A DNA stretch of 7,987 bases, taken from contig JAKQBQ010000217.1 in assembly GCA_029574055.1 (NCBI GenBank), positions 1-7,987 of the forward strand, read 5' to 3'. Shown piece after piece: positions 1 to 6,080 of the stretch (position 1 is the first letter of the stretch; each line of letters opens with the position of its first letter). The notes under the pieces are model-generated. The model was not told the DNA's origin. It did no database searches and worked only from the letters and a program-made list of their open reading frames with translations. The position numbers were made by a program, and so were the translations under genes. This stretch comes from Methanobacteriota archaeon. Its GTDB lineage: Archaea > Thermoplasmatota > Thermoplasmata > Methanomassiliicoccales > Methanomethylophilaceae.

Positions 1-2
1 AA

Positions 3-560
3 GGAAGCGGGTATGCTGAATACAGCATCAACGGCGGTGGCTTCACCAGAGCCCCGTCGTCGGCTGTGCCCATCCCCGACTTCGCTGATGTGACGGTCAG
101 GGCTGTTGCAACCGGCGGTTCAGAGTTCGTGAAGTGGGAGGAGGGCTCGGATGTGTATACGGTGTCCCAGATCGTGTTCGACGATGTCGGGGCATCCCTG
201 TACATAGAGCTGTACTTCACAGACGACGGATCAGGCTCCGGGGACAACGGATGGATCTGGTGGGTGGTCGCCCTGCTGATCCTGCTGATACTGGTAGGAT
301 TGCTGCTGTGGTTCCTCTTCTTCTACAGGAAGAGCTACGCAGTGGTGAAGATGGACATCCCCACCGCGACCATCGTCGGAGACGACACGGTCCGCAGGAA
401 GGCGAAGTACACCTTCACCATCAAGGGCGTCCCGCCCGGAACGGTATCCTACCGCGTCGGAGAGGACGGAGTATGGAAGCCCATCATCCCGAACGCGAAC
501 GGCGAATACGTCATACCGAAGGGAGAGATTACCGACAAGACGACGATAGAAACACGTTAA
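3..560 (+). CDS. C-terminal end of a membrane-anchored surface protein (5' truncated)
   Basis: The frame is open from the window's first bases to a TAA at 558-560, giving 185 visible residues; the start lies outside the window, so an internal GTG at 66 is not the real start. Residues 1-75 look like an immunoglobulin-like surface repeat (AEYSINGGGF, then TVRAVATGG). An acidic glycine/serine linker (DDGSGSGDNG, about 74-83) leads into one strong hydrophobic helix (about 84-107), then YRK. Acidic residues before the helix and basic ones after it predict outside N-terminus and cytoplasmic C-terminus. The last ~75 residues (for example VSYRVGEDGVWKP, GEYVIPKGEITDKTTIE) again look beta-rich and resemble the repeat before the helix. 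Methanogen surface proteins of this build often act in adhesion or cell-envelope structure; that role is inference. Specific function is not recognisable. Confidence 0.8.
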   Translation, partial: GSGYAEYSINGGGFTRAPSSAVPIPDFADVTVRAVATGGSEFVKWEEGSDVYTVSQIVFDDVGASLYIELYFTDDGSGSGDNGWIWWVVALLILLILVGLLLWFLFFYRKSYAVVKMDIPTATIVGDDTVRRKAKYTFTIKGVPPGTVSYRVGEDGVWKPIIPNANGEYVIPKGEITDKTTIETR

Positions 561-571
561 GAAACCATTCA

Positions 572-599
572 GCCGTGCCTCTCGGAAGAGAGGCGCGGC
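572..599 (+). terminator. 12-bp GC-rich hairpin with GGAA tetraloop after the surface-protein gene
   Basis: Arms GCCGTGCCTCTC (572-583) and GAGAGGCGCGGC (588-599) pair over 12 positions with a single G-U wobble at 576/595, closed by GGAA, a GNRA-class tetraloop. It begins 11 bases after the TAA. No U-tract follows, so it is not a standard archaeal U-tract terminator. It could be a 3'-end stabiliser, a terminator that does not depend on a U-tract, or part of a small RNA. The structure is seen directly; the role is inference. Confidence 0.5.
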
Positions 600-850
600 A
601 ACCAAACCCCAACAAAGACGGTACAGACGGAAAGAAAGTTGAAACCTTCTATATGGCAAAAGGTCGACAACGGTGATTTCCCCAAAAGAAACGGGAACGG
701 GCTTCTATTCTTGCGGGGACGGGGGGCGCCGTGCCGAAGCGGCATCCGCCACCGGTGTGGAGGAGGCCGCCTACCTTTAAACCGTCTGCGCCGTCCGGCA
801 AACTCAATATCCTGCAGGGAACAACCCGCCCACGGAAAAAGCTAAGAAAA

Positions 851-888
851 CATCATCGGAGAGATGCCGTTAACGGCCGTTTATGATG
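851..888. repeat. Nested palindromes upstream of msrA (candidate operator)
   Basis: CATCAT (851-856) and ATGATG (883-888) are inverted copies enclosing a perfect 12-bp palindrome, GCCGTTAACGGC (866-877). A second palindrome, AACGGCCGTT (872-881), overlaps it, so the half-site GCCGTT occurs three times in 16 bases in alternating orientation (866-871, 872-877 inverted, 876-881). The cluster lies about 36-73 bp upstream of the msrA TATA box. That spacing suits a protein-binding site better than a transcribed hairpin, but no regulator can be named. Confidence 0.45.
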
Positions 889-920
889 ACTCCGCAGAAA
901 AGTATCCGCCCAAACCCATC

Positions 921-931
921 CGATAAATAGC
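921..931 (+). promoter_or_regulatory. TATA box of msrA
   Basis: TAAATA at 924-929 is centred 25-26 bp before the msrA ATG at 952. Archaeal TATA boxes lie about 26 bp before the transcription start, so transcription should begin at or very near the start codon, giving a leaderless mRNA. No Shine-Dalgarno sequence lies between the box and the ATG, which agrees. Confidence 0.6.
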
Positions 932-951
932 TGCACGCCGGTAACATTGCC

Positions 952-1485
952 ATGGAGAATTCCGATGCTCCCCGCAGCGCAGCCATCTATCTTGCGGGAG
1001 GATGCTTCTGGGGACTTGAGAAAGCTTTCTCGCTGATAAAAGGGGTGACCGGCACCGAATGCGGCTATGCCAATGGGTACGACAAGATCGTTCCGGATTA
1101 CATGACGGTCTGTTCCGGGAAGTTCGGATACTGCGAAGCCGTCAAAGTATGCTATGACCCAGATGTCATCAGTTTGGAACGGCTTCTTGACGCTTTCTTC
1201 ATGGTGATAGACCCGGCGCTGCTGAACCGCCAGGGGAACGACGTGGGGGTACAGTACAGGACCGGCATATATTGGACGGACGAGCTTTCCGGGAAGATCG
1301 CAGAAGCTTACGTGAACGAAGAGAGGAAGAAGCACCCGGAATTCCATACCGAGGCCGGCCCCCTGCAGAACTACTTCCCCGCCGAGGAATACCACCAGGA
1401 CTATCTGGACAAGAACCCGGGCGGATACTGCCACATATCGAGGGAGGAGATGGAGCACATCCGCAGGATGTTCTCCGGCAGCTGA
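952..1485 (+). CDS. msrA: Peptide-methionine (S)-S-oxide reductase MsrA
   Basis: This cytoplasmic repair enzyme reduces the S-epimer of methionine sulfoxide in proteins or as free amino acid. The 177-residue product has the usual single-domain MsrA length. The catalytic motif GCFWG is at 17-21, with Cys18 the nucleophile. Family landmarks follow: Tyr50 and Glu62 of the sulfoxide pocket, LNRQGND (91-97), VQYRTGIYW (100-108), FPAEEYHQDYL (142-152) and NPGGYC (155-160), whose Cys160 is a likely recycling cysteine. The usual GHAE reads GYCE here and the usual HDP reads IDP, both unusual changes. Extra cysteines occur at 37, 54, 61 and 67. The ATG at 952 is chosen because it sits about 26 bp after a TATA box. 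The gene appears to be a single transcription unit, 88 bp before argF, which has its own promoter. In an anaerobe it presumably protects against occasional oxidant exposure. Confidence 0.93.
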   Translation: MENSDAPRSAAIYLAGGCFWGLEKAFSLIKGVTGTECGYANGYDKIVPDYMTVCSGKFGYCEAVKVCYDPDVISLERLLDAFFMVIDPALLNRQGNDVGVQYRTGIYWTDELSGKIAEAYVNEERKKHPEFHTEAGPLQNYFPAEEYHQDYLDKNPGGYCHISREEMEHIRRMFSGS

Positions 1486-1540
1486 TCCATTTTGAACGAA
1501 TATCCCACATCTTCTCTGAAACGCAGATTTTCAGGCATAA

Positions 1541-1551
1541 CTTTTAATAAC
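1541..1551 (+). promoter_or_regulatory. TATA box of argF
   Basis: TTAATA at 1544-1549, within a T/A-rich stretch, is centred about 27 bp before the argF ATG at 1574. The bases between are C-rich with no Shine-Dalgarno sequence, so the transcript is probably leaderless. Confidence 0.6.
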
Positions 1552-1573
1552 AATCCGACCCAATCCCTGTCCT

Positions 1574-2488
1574 ATGGCAAAAAGAGATCTGATATCGGTA
1601 TTGGACATGAAGGATGAGTGGCAGGACCTTATAGACCTGGCCATCAAGCTCAAAAAGGAACGCGGCAACCACAACGCTCCGCTCAAAGGTAAAACGCTGA
1701 TAATGATATTCGAGAAACCCAGCACCAGAACGAGGATCTCCTTCGACGTTGCCATAACCGAGCTGGGCGGCCATGCGCTGTACATCGATGCATCCAAGCT
1801 CCACATGGGCCACGGGGAGACAGTCGAGGACACGGCCAAGGTCATGAGCAGAATGGCGCACGGCATAATGTACCGCGCCTACGACTACAAGGTGATGGAT
1901 CGGATAGGAGAGATAGCTACCATACCGGTCATAAGCGGCCTCGACAATCTGGAACATCCCTGCCAAGCCCTTGCCGACATGGTGACGATAAAGGAGAAGA
2001 AAGGGTCTTTCCATGGGAAGAAGCTCGTTTATCTCGGGGACGGGAACAACGTATGCAACTCCCTGCTGTACTCATGCGCAATAGTGGGCTTGGACATGGT
2101 GGCATGCTGCCCGGCAACGAGAATGCCGAACGCGGAGATCATGCTGGGCGCCGCCCGCATAGCCGATGCCAACGGCAGCAAGATAATGGCATCCCACGAC
2201 CCGATGGAAGCATGCAAGGACGCAGACATCCTCTACACAGACACGTGGGTGTCCATGGGCGACGAGACCCCTGTGGAACGTGCGATCAAGATATTCAGCA
2301 TGTACCAGATAAATTCTAAACTCCTTTCCTTAGCAAAGAAGGACTGCATCGTCATGCACTGCCTGCCGGCGCACAGAGGGCAGGAGATAACGGAAGAGGT
2401 CATGGACGGGCCGCAGAGCGTGGTGTTCGACCAGGCGGAGAACCGCCTGCATGCCCAAAAAGCTGTTCTATACTCTCTGCTCAAATGA
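1574..2488 (+). CDS. argF: Ornithine carbamoyltransferase
   Basis: Catalyses carbamoyl phosphate + ornithine to citrulline + phosphate in arginine biosynthesis, in the cytoplasm. The 304-residue product matches the normal length (about 300-315). The N-terminal carbamoyl-phosphate domain has the binding motif STRTR (50-54) in FEKPSTRTR, then MGHGE (78-82) and HPCQ (128-131). The C-terminal ornithine domain has LGDGNN (154-159), DTWVSMG (223-229), the signature that separates ornithine from aspartate carbamoyltransferases, and HCLPAHRG (262-269) with the catalytic Cys263. The commoner loop LGRGE reads MGHGE here. A catabolic role is possible in principle, but no arginine deiminase or carbamate kinase gene is nearby, so biosynthesis is the better reading. 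The ATG at 1574 fits both the family N-terminus and the TATA box spacing. Its last 8 bp overlap the end of the convergent RecJ-like gene. Confidence 0.95.
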   Translation: MAKRDLISVLDMKDEWQDLIDLAIKLKKERGNHNAPLKGKTLIMIFEKPSTRTRISFDVAITELGGHALYIDASKLHMGHGETVEDTAKVMSRMAHGIMYRAYDYKVMDRIGEIATIPVISGLDNLEHPCQALADMVTIKEKKGSFHGKKLVYLGDGNNVCNSLLYSCAIVGLDMVACCPATRMPNAEIMLGAARIADANGSKIMASHDPMEACKDADILYTDTWVSMGDETPVERAIKIFSMYQINSKLLSLAKKDCIVMHCLPAHRGQEITEEVMDGPQSVVFDQAENRLHAQKAVLYSLLK

Positions 2489-3896
2489 TCTGGGAAGAAA
2501 CGAGGTCCTCAACGATATTCAGGAACTCGTCCTCCTTTCCGCTGGGGATGGTGGCCCCGGCGGCGACCTTATGGCCTCCGCCGTACCCGCCCACCATCTC
2601 CGAAGCGGTCTTCATGACCGCCGAGAGATCCAATCCTCTGTCGGTAAGGGCGCGGTTCGCCCTTGCGGACACCTTTATCCCGTCATCCGCCTCCGCGAAT
2701 GCCAGTATAGGAAGCTCTTTTCTTGCCTCGCCTGAGTTGAGGAGTATCCCCGCGACTATCCCAACCACGGTCTCCCTGATCTCAGTGCCGGCATCGAAGT
2801 ATTGAACGAACCTGCGTTCTCTAAGGAGGCGGTTCTCCTTTATGTAGCTGATAGCGGCGGATATGTTCTTCCTATGATCCAGACGGTTCCTTTCCGCATC
2901 CTCGAGAGCGGTCATGTCCCCGAGGCATATCCTTAAGCCGGTGGCCGCATCGTCGTATCTTCCGCAGGAGTTCAGGACGGTCGCGAATTCTTTTGCGTCT
3001 CTCAGCCCCGCGCATGTTTTGTATTTGGATATGGTGTAGATCTCCCCGAACAATCTCTTCTTTGATTCTTCGTCCCCGACAAGGGACAGCAGCCTTTCTA
3101 CGGCGGCCTTCTTCTCGCTTTCGGTCAGGTCCCTCCATACTCTGGGATCGCCGTTGTCCTTCAGGGGTATGCCGAGGTCGGAGAACAGCGCGCCGCACGC
3201 CTGGCTGTTGTCGCTTATTCCCGGTATCGGAGGGTCGTTCCCATACTGCAGGAACTGCACAAGCGGCCTGTAGTCCCTGCCGAAATATCGTATATCTTCC
3301 TCGATAGCGACGTCGCCGGCGGCGACAGCTTCGTCCAGGATCGCGCGGTTGTATCCCACGAGCTTCGATTCCCTTCCGTCCTGGATGTCGCCGATCGCCC
3401 CCACCACCGCAAGGTACGCCAGATCCACGTTCTTTGCGTCGATGGTCTTGGAGAGGAGATACATCATCCCCGCCCCGCAGACCTCGTACGATCCCGAAAC
3501 TCCGTAAGTATGGGGGTTCAGATGATGCAAAAGAACAAAATCGCTGATGGAGCTCTGCCTGTTCAGCCATTTCGGGTCCGGGATATGATGATCCGTCACA
3601 ACGATCCCGCTCCTTTTGAACTCCGAAAGGTACGCGCTGCCCAGGTCGCATATCCACACAAGGTCCTCGGATGATCCGTTGATCGTGGCGACGGCATCAT
3701 TGGTGATCTTCTTCTCGAAAGAGATCCTGTATTCTTTTCCGAGCCGATCCAAAGTGGCGGCCGCGATCCCTCCCGAAGCGATCCCGTCAGCGTCTATATG
3801 GGTGACGACCAGGACGCTCTCCGCGGATCTGACGGCATCCGCCGCCCTCTCAAGATCCCTGATGAGCCTGCTGCAAAAAACGCTGTCCGTTCCCAT
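2481..3896 (-). CDS. RecJ-like DHH-family single-strand nuclease
   Basis: A DHH/DHHA1 phosphoesterase of the archaeal RecJ type, related to the GINS-associated nuclease and to eukaryotic Cdc45. These degrade single-stranded DNA (some RNA) with Mn or Mg in repair or at the replication fork. With the start at 3896 the product is 471 residues, normal for archaeal members. Metal-site motifs are intact: THIDADG (32-38), DLG (84-86), DHH (102-104) with a following HHLNP (124-128), and GDIQD (169-173). The C-terminal DHHA1 substrate domain ends in GGYGGGHKVAAGA (436-448). The start is uncertain. The frame stays open to 4022, and ATG 3953 would add 19 residues (ADNIYFLLFGNA and on) resembling nothing in the family. 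I prefer 3896 because about 30 residues before the first DHH motif is typical and upstream sequence is hairpin-rich. The gene converges on argF and diverges from the phosphoesterase. Confidence 0.88.
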   Translation of the reverse strand: MGTDSVFCSRLIRDLERAADAVRSAESVLVVTHIDADGIASGGIAAATLDRLGKEYRISFEKKITNDAVATINGSSEDLVWICDLGSAYLSEFKRSGIVVTDHHIPDPKWLNRQSSISDFVLLHHLNPHTYGVSGSYEVCGAGMMYLLSKTIDAKNVDLAYLAVVGAIGDIQDGRESKLVGYNRAILDEAVAAGDVAIEEDIRYFGRDYRPLVQFLQYGNDPPIPGISDNSQACGALFSDLGIPLKDNGDPRVWRDLTESEKKAAVERLLSLVGDEESKKRLFGEIYTISKYKTCAGLRDAKEFATVLNSCGRYDDAATGLRICLGDMTALEDAERNRLDHRKNISAAISYIKENRLLRERRFVQYFDAGTEIRETVVGIVAGILLNSGEARKELPILAFAEADDGIKVSARANRALTDRGLDLSAVMKTASEMVGGYGGGHKVAAGATIPSGKEDEFLNIVEDLVSSQII

Positions 3897-3934
3897 ATAA
3901 TTTCTGACCCTATGCGCATTGCCGAACAACAAGA

Positions 3935-3947
3935 AATAGATATTGTC
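3935..3947 (-). promoter_or_regulatory. Possible promoter of the RecJ-like gene
   Basis: On the minus strand this reads ACAATATCTATTT, the only AT-rich stretch in an otherwise GC-rich divergent region. Centred near 3942, it would place the transcription start near 3916 and give a leader of about 19 bases before ATG 3896. An AGGGT about 10 bases before that ATG is a weak Shine-Dalgarno match. If translation really begins at 3953, this site is coding and cannot be the promoter. Confidence 0.3.
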
Positions 3948-3963
3948 CGCCATTCTTTGTTTT

Positions 3964-3995
3964 GGCGGGAGCGGCGGCAAGATGCCGGCCCCGCC
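3964..3995. repeat. GC-rich hairpin in the divergent region
   Basis: GGCGGG (3964-3969) pairs with CCCGCC (3990-3995); inside, CGGC (3972-3975) pairs with GCCG (3984-3987) across a 2x2 internal loop, leaving an 8-base loop. Its right arm overlaps the left arm of the next inverted repeat (3993-4026), so the two structures exclude each other. No U-tract follows on either strand. Confidence 0.45.
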
Positions 3996-4026
3996 GATCG
4001 TTTCGGCTGCACCCGAAAGCATCGGC
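3993..4026. repeat. 34-bp near-perfect inverted repeat between recJ-like and phosphoesterase genes
   Basis: Arms of 14 bases, GCCGATCGTTTCGG (3993-4006) and CCGAAAGCATCGGC (4013-4026), match as inverted copies at 12 of 14 positions around a 6-base spacer; the only mismatches are a central 2x2 pair. It is 68 bp before the phosphoesterase ATG and about 40 bp upstream of that gene's TATA box, and upstream of both divergent genes if recJ starts at 3896 or 3953. A shared operator is a reasonable guess; a structured RNA element is the alternative. Confidence 0.5.
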
Positions 4027-4062
4027 AGTGTTCGACCATCCCCGGATACCCTCCGAGGGACC

Positions 4063-4072
4063 GGATTAATAC
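4063..4072 (+). promoter_or_regulatory. TATA box of the metallophosphoesterase gene
   Basis: TTAATA at 4066-4071 is centred 25-26 bp before the ATG at 4094. The GGGAG at 4088-4092 leaves only one base before the ATG, too close to work as a Shine-Dalgarno site, so a leaderless mRNA is most likely. Confidence 0.6.
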
Positions 4073-4093
4073 GAGCAACGACATTACGGGAGC

Positions 4094-4816
4094 ATGCGGT
4101 CGTACGAGATACTCCCCGGCGTGAGGGTGACCAACGACAGGTGCCTTATATTGGACGACGGGCCGACCGCCATCCTCGGAGACCTCCATTTGGGATATGA
4201 GAGTGCTCTCGAGGAGGAGGGGATGTACATACCCAGGATGAACACCGAGTCCATAAGGGACGCGATGAACAAGGTCCTTTCAAGGTACGAACCGAAGAGG
4301 GTCGTTCTGCTCGGAGACATCAAGCACGACTTCAAAAGATCCAAACGCGAGGCGAGGGCGGAGGTCATGAGGATAATGGACCTCCTGATGGAGGCATCCG
4401 ACGTCATTGTGATCAAAGGCAACCACGACAACTTCCTGCAGAACATACTTTCCGATATCGGATTGATGGCCGTCGACCACATAGATATGGGGGGATTCAG
4501 GATGGAGCACGGGCATGCCGACTCCGGGGTGAGGCCGGTGATAATCGGCCACGAGCACCCGTCGGTCAGGATACCCGGCGAGATGGGCGGGGGCATGAAG
4601 ATCCACTGCTTCGTCCATCAAAAGGAGGACGGGGTGATAGTCCTCCCCCCGTTCAGCCCCTTTTCCGCAGGGAACGACCTTGTTGCAGACGGAAAGGGCA
4701 TAATGGCGCCCGCCCTCAGCAACTCTGACTACCCCGAGGCGGACATATACGGGGTGTCGGAGCTGGGGATAATGAGGCTCGGCAAATTGAAGGATGTGGC
4801 GGACATGAGCATTTGA
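4094..4816 (+). CDS. Mre11/SbcD-related metallophosphoesterase
   Basis: A calcineurin-like phosphoesterase of the SbcD-related archaeal subfamily, which also resembles bacterial PdeM. The 240-residue product has the five two-metal motifs in order: GDLH (29-32), GD (74-75) in VVLLGDIKHD, GNHD (109-112), HGH (139-141) and GHEHP (152-156). The expected family trait of a PPF/PAF-type loop after the metal motifs is present (PPFSPF, 185-190). It is much shorter than true Mre11 and lacks a capping domain and a Rad50 partner nearby, so it is not the Mre11 of the Mre11-Rad50 complex. Substrate is unknown; nuclease or phosphodiesterase activity in DNA repair is inferred from the family and from the divergent RecJ-like nuclease. 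The ATG fits the TATA spacing. No signal peptide or membrane segment is visible. Confidence 0.87.
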   Translation: MRSYEILPGVRVTNDRCLILDDGPTAILGDLHLGYESALEEEGMYIPRMNTESIRDAMNKVLSRYEPKRVVLLGDIKHDFKRSKREARAEVMRIMDLLMEASDVIVIKGNHDNFLQNILSDIGLMAVDHIDMGGFRMEHGHADSGVRPVIIGHEHPSVRIPGEMGGGMKIHCFVHQKEDGVIVLPPFSPFSAGNDLVADGKGIMAPALSNSDYPEADIYGVSELGIMRLGKLKDVADMSI

Positions 4817-4857
4817 TATTACCCCGCGCACACATAGATATAGAAGCAATCCTAACC

Positions 4858-4868
4858 AATTAAATAAC
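4858..4868 (+). promoter_or_regulatory. Probable promoter of the mtbA-type gene
   Basis: AATTAAATAAC includes a TATA-like TTAAATAA at 4860-4867. A start about 26 bp downstream falls near 4889, just before the AGGAG at 4890-4894, giving a short leader that carries the ribosome-binding site. CCTAA (4851-4855) and TTAGG (4879-4883) flank the box as a short inverted repeat. Confidence 0.45.
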
Positions 4869-4889
4869 AGTACTCTGTTTAGGCTTTTC

Positions 4890-4895
4890 AGGAGA
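4890..4895 (+). promoter_or_regulatory. Ribosome-binding site of the mtbA-type gene
   Basis: AGGAGA matches the complement of the archaeal 16S rRNA 3' end, with 9-10 bases to ATG 4905. It favours 4905 over the in-frame ATG at 4911. Confidence 0.6.
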
Positions 4896-4904
4896 TAAGT
4901 TCAT

Positions 4905-5945
4905 ATGTCAATGACTCCAAGAGAAAGAGTTCTCGCAGCAATGAAGCTGGAAACGCTCGACAGGCCGCCGGTGGCAATTTTCACCCAGGCCGCGACCATC
5001 TCACAGATGGACAAGGTCGGCGCAGCTTGGCCTGAGGCTCACAAAAAAGCAGAAGTAATGGCAAAACTCGGGACCGCACAGGCAGACATTTTCGGATTCG
5101 AGTGCGTAAGGGCACCTTTCTGCCTTACCGCGGAAGCGGAGAGGCTCGGGTGCAGAGTGCAGGTTGAGAAGAAGGACGCGGCGCCTATGATCAAGGAGCA
5201 CCCCTTCAAGTTCGACCCTATGTCCGGAGAGTACGACGACCCCGCCGCCCTCATGGCTCCCGAGGAGTTCCTGAAAGGCGGAAGGCCGGCCGAGGCCATC
5301 AAAGCGATGGGGCTCATGAAGAAATCCCACGGAGCGAACTACGCCATCGTTGCAGGCAACACCGGCCCGTTCACCCTCGCGGGGCACATGATCAACACCG
5401 AGAACATGGTCTTCGGAATGATGATGGCTCCCGAAGAGGTTGCGAGATGGGTAGCGGCGATCACCCCCACCGTAAGGGCATACACACAAGCCCTTTCTGA
5501 CGCAGGCGCAGACGTCATCCAGATGTCCGAGCCGTCCGGATCCACCGACATGCTCGCACCGGACATGTTCGTGGATGCCTCCGGCAAATACGTGAAGGAC
5601 TGCCTCGCATGCGTAAAGGATGCGTTCTCGGTCCTGCACATATGCGGAGACACATACCCTATACTCGACGCTATGATCGACACCGGCGTCACCGGCCTTT
5701 CCATCGAGGAAAAAGTGGACCCCTTCAAAGCCACAGAGAAAGTGAAGAAGAGGGCCGTACTCGTAGGGAACGTCGGTTCCGTCAGGCCGCTCTTCCAGGG
5801 AACACCGGAAGAGGTCAAGGTCGCGGCGACGAACTGCGCAAAAGCGGGATTCAACGTCATATCCTCAGGCTGCGGCATAGCCACCGCCACCACCGACGAG
5901 AATATGAAAGCCCTCGCGGACACGGTAAAGGCATTCAAACGCTGA
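4905..5945 (+). CDS. mtbA: Methylcobamide:coenzyme M methyltransferase (MtbA/MtaA family)
   Basis: Transfers the methyl group from a methylated corrinoid protein to coenzyme M, forming methyl-CoM, the substrate of methyl-coenzyme M reductase. The protein is a cytoplasmic zinc enzyme with the uroporphyrinogen decarboxylase-type barrel. The 346-residue product is close to the known length (about 340). The N-terminus MTPRERVLAAMK, the WPEAH (42-46) and FCLTAEAE (72-79) segments are family-typical. The zinc ligands are visible as His245 and Cys247 in LHICG and Cys323 in SGCGIA. MtbA serves methylamine pathways and MtaA methanol; the N-terminal half reads closer to MtbA as I recall it, but this is not decisive and the symbol is tentative. 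No substrate-specific methyltransferase or corrinoid protein gene adjoins it. DUF169 and mcrB follow on the same strand. Confidence 0.9.
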   Translation: MSMTPRERVLAAMKLETLDRPPVAIFTQAATISQMDKVGAAWPEAHKKAEVMAKLGTAQADIFGFECVRAPFCLTAEAERLGCRVQVEKKDAAPMIKEHPFKFDPMSGEYDDPAALMAPEEFLKGGRPAEAIKAMGLMKKSHGANYAIVAGNTGPFTLAGHMINTENMVFGMMMAPEEVARWVAAITPTVRAYTQALSDAGADVIQMSEPSGSTDMLAPDMFVDASGKYVKDCLACVKDAFSVLHICGDTYPILDAMIDTGVTGLSIEEKVDPFKATEKVKKRAVLVGNVGSVRPLFQGTPEEVKVAATNCAKAGFNVISSGCGIATATTDENMKALADTVKAFKR

Positions 5946-6024
5946 TTTGAAGAACCTTCCAAAACCCTTTCCAATTTACCTTTATCCTAATTTTATTGAT
6001 GAAGAACGCGATCCTGCGCCTACA

Positions 6025-6058
6025 TTTTTTTTCGGTTGTTACTCCATAACGTTTTTTT
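6025..6058 (+). terminator. Paired T-tracts between mtbA-type gene and DUF169 gene
   Basis: Eight T's at 6025-6032 and seven at 6052-6058 lie in the 135-bp gap after the methyltransferase stop. Archaeal RNA polymerase terminates at U-tracts without needing a hairpin, so these probably end much of the methyltransferase mRNA. No clear TATA box sits about 26 bp before the DUF169 ATG, so DUF169 may depend partly on read-through. Confidence 0.5.
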
Positions 6059-6080
6059 CCTACCGCACAGATGCCCCTCT

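Larger units (their letters stand above)
561..951. other. 391-bp intergenic region without a convincing gene
   Basis: Between the surface-protein stop and the msrA start no frame gives a believable protein. The longest plus-strand frame here (639-845) is rich in arginine, glycine and cysteine with no recognisable motif, typical of random GC-rich reading. The region holds a strong GNRA-loop hairpin (572-599), a smaller GC-rich stem-loop (725-750: GGCG/CGCC outside TGCCG/CGGCA), a TTTAAA stretch near 776-781, a nested palindrome cluster (851-888) and the msrA TATA box. No tRNA T-loop, RNase P or SRP RNA signature was seen on either strand. It may contain an untranslated RNA, or may simply be long 3' and 5' flanks. 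Confidence 0.6.

Noticed and set aside
134..676. Second-frame open reading frame across the surface-protein gene
   Set aside because: Arginine/histidine-rich translation typical of a GC-rich gene's alternate frame; the other frame carries a membrane helix and repeat-like domains.
639..845. Open frame of 68 codons in the gap before msrA
   Set aside because: Arginine-, glycine- and cysteine-heavy composition, no recognisable motif, no ribosome-binding site; typical of random GC-rich sequence.
883..889. ATGATGA resembling a C box of a C/D guide RNA
   Set aside because: No CTGA D box at a suitable distance; the bases are explained as one arm of the CATCAT/ATGATG inverted repeat.
853..1458. Long minus-strand frame opposite msrA
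   Set aside because: It is the shadow of msrA, whose plus-strand product has all family motifs.
3897..4022. N-terminal extension of the RecJ-like protein to the first start codon of the frame
   Set aside because: The added residues resemble nothing in the family and the bases are occupied by strong inverted repeats; ATG 3896, or less likely 3953, is a better start.
4030..4040. GTTCGACC resembling a tRNA T-loop
   Set aside because: Flanking bases do not form a T-stem, and no acceptor or anticodon stem can be built around it.
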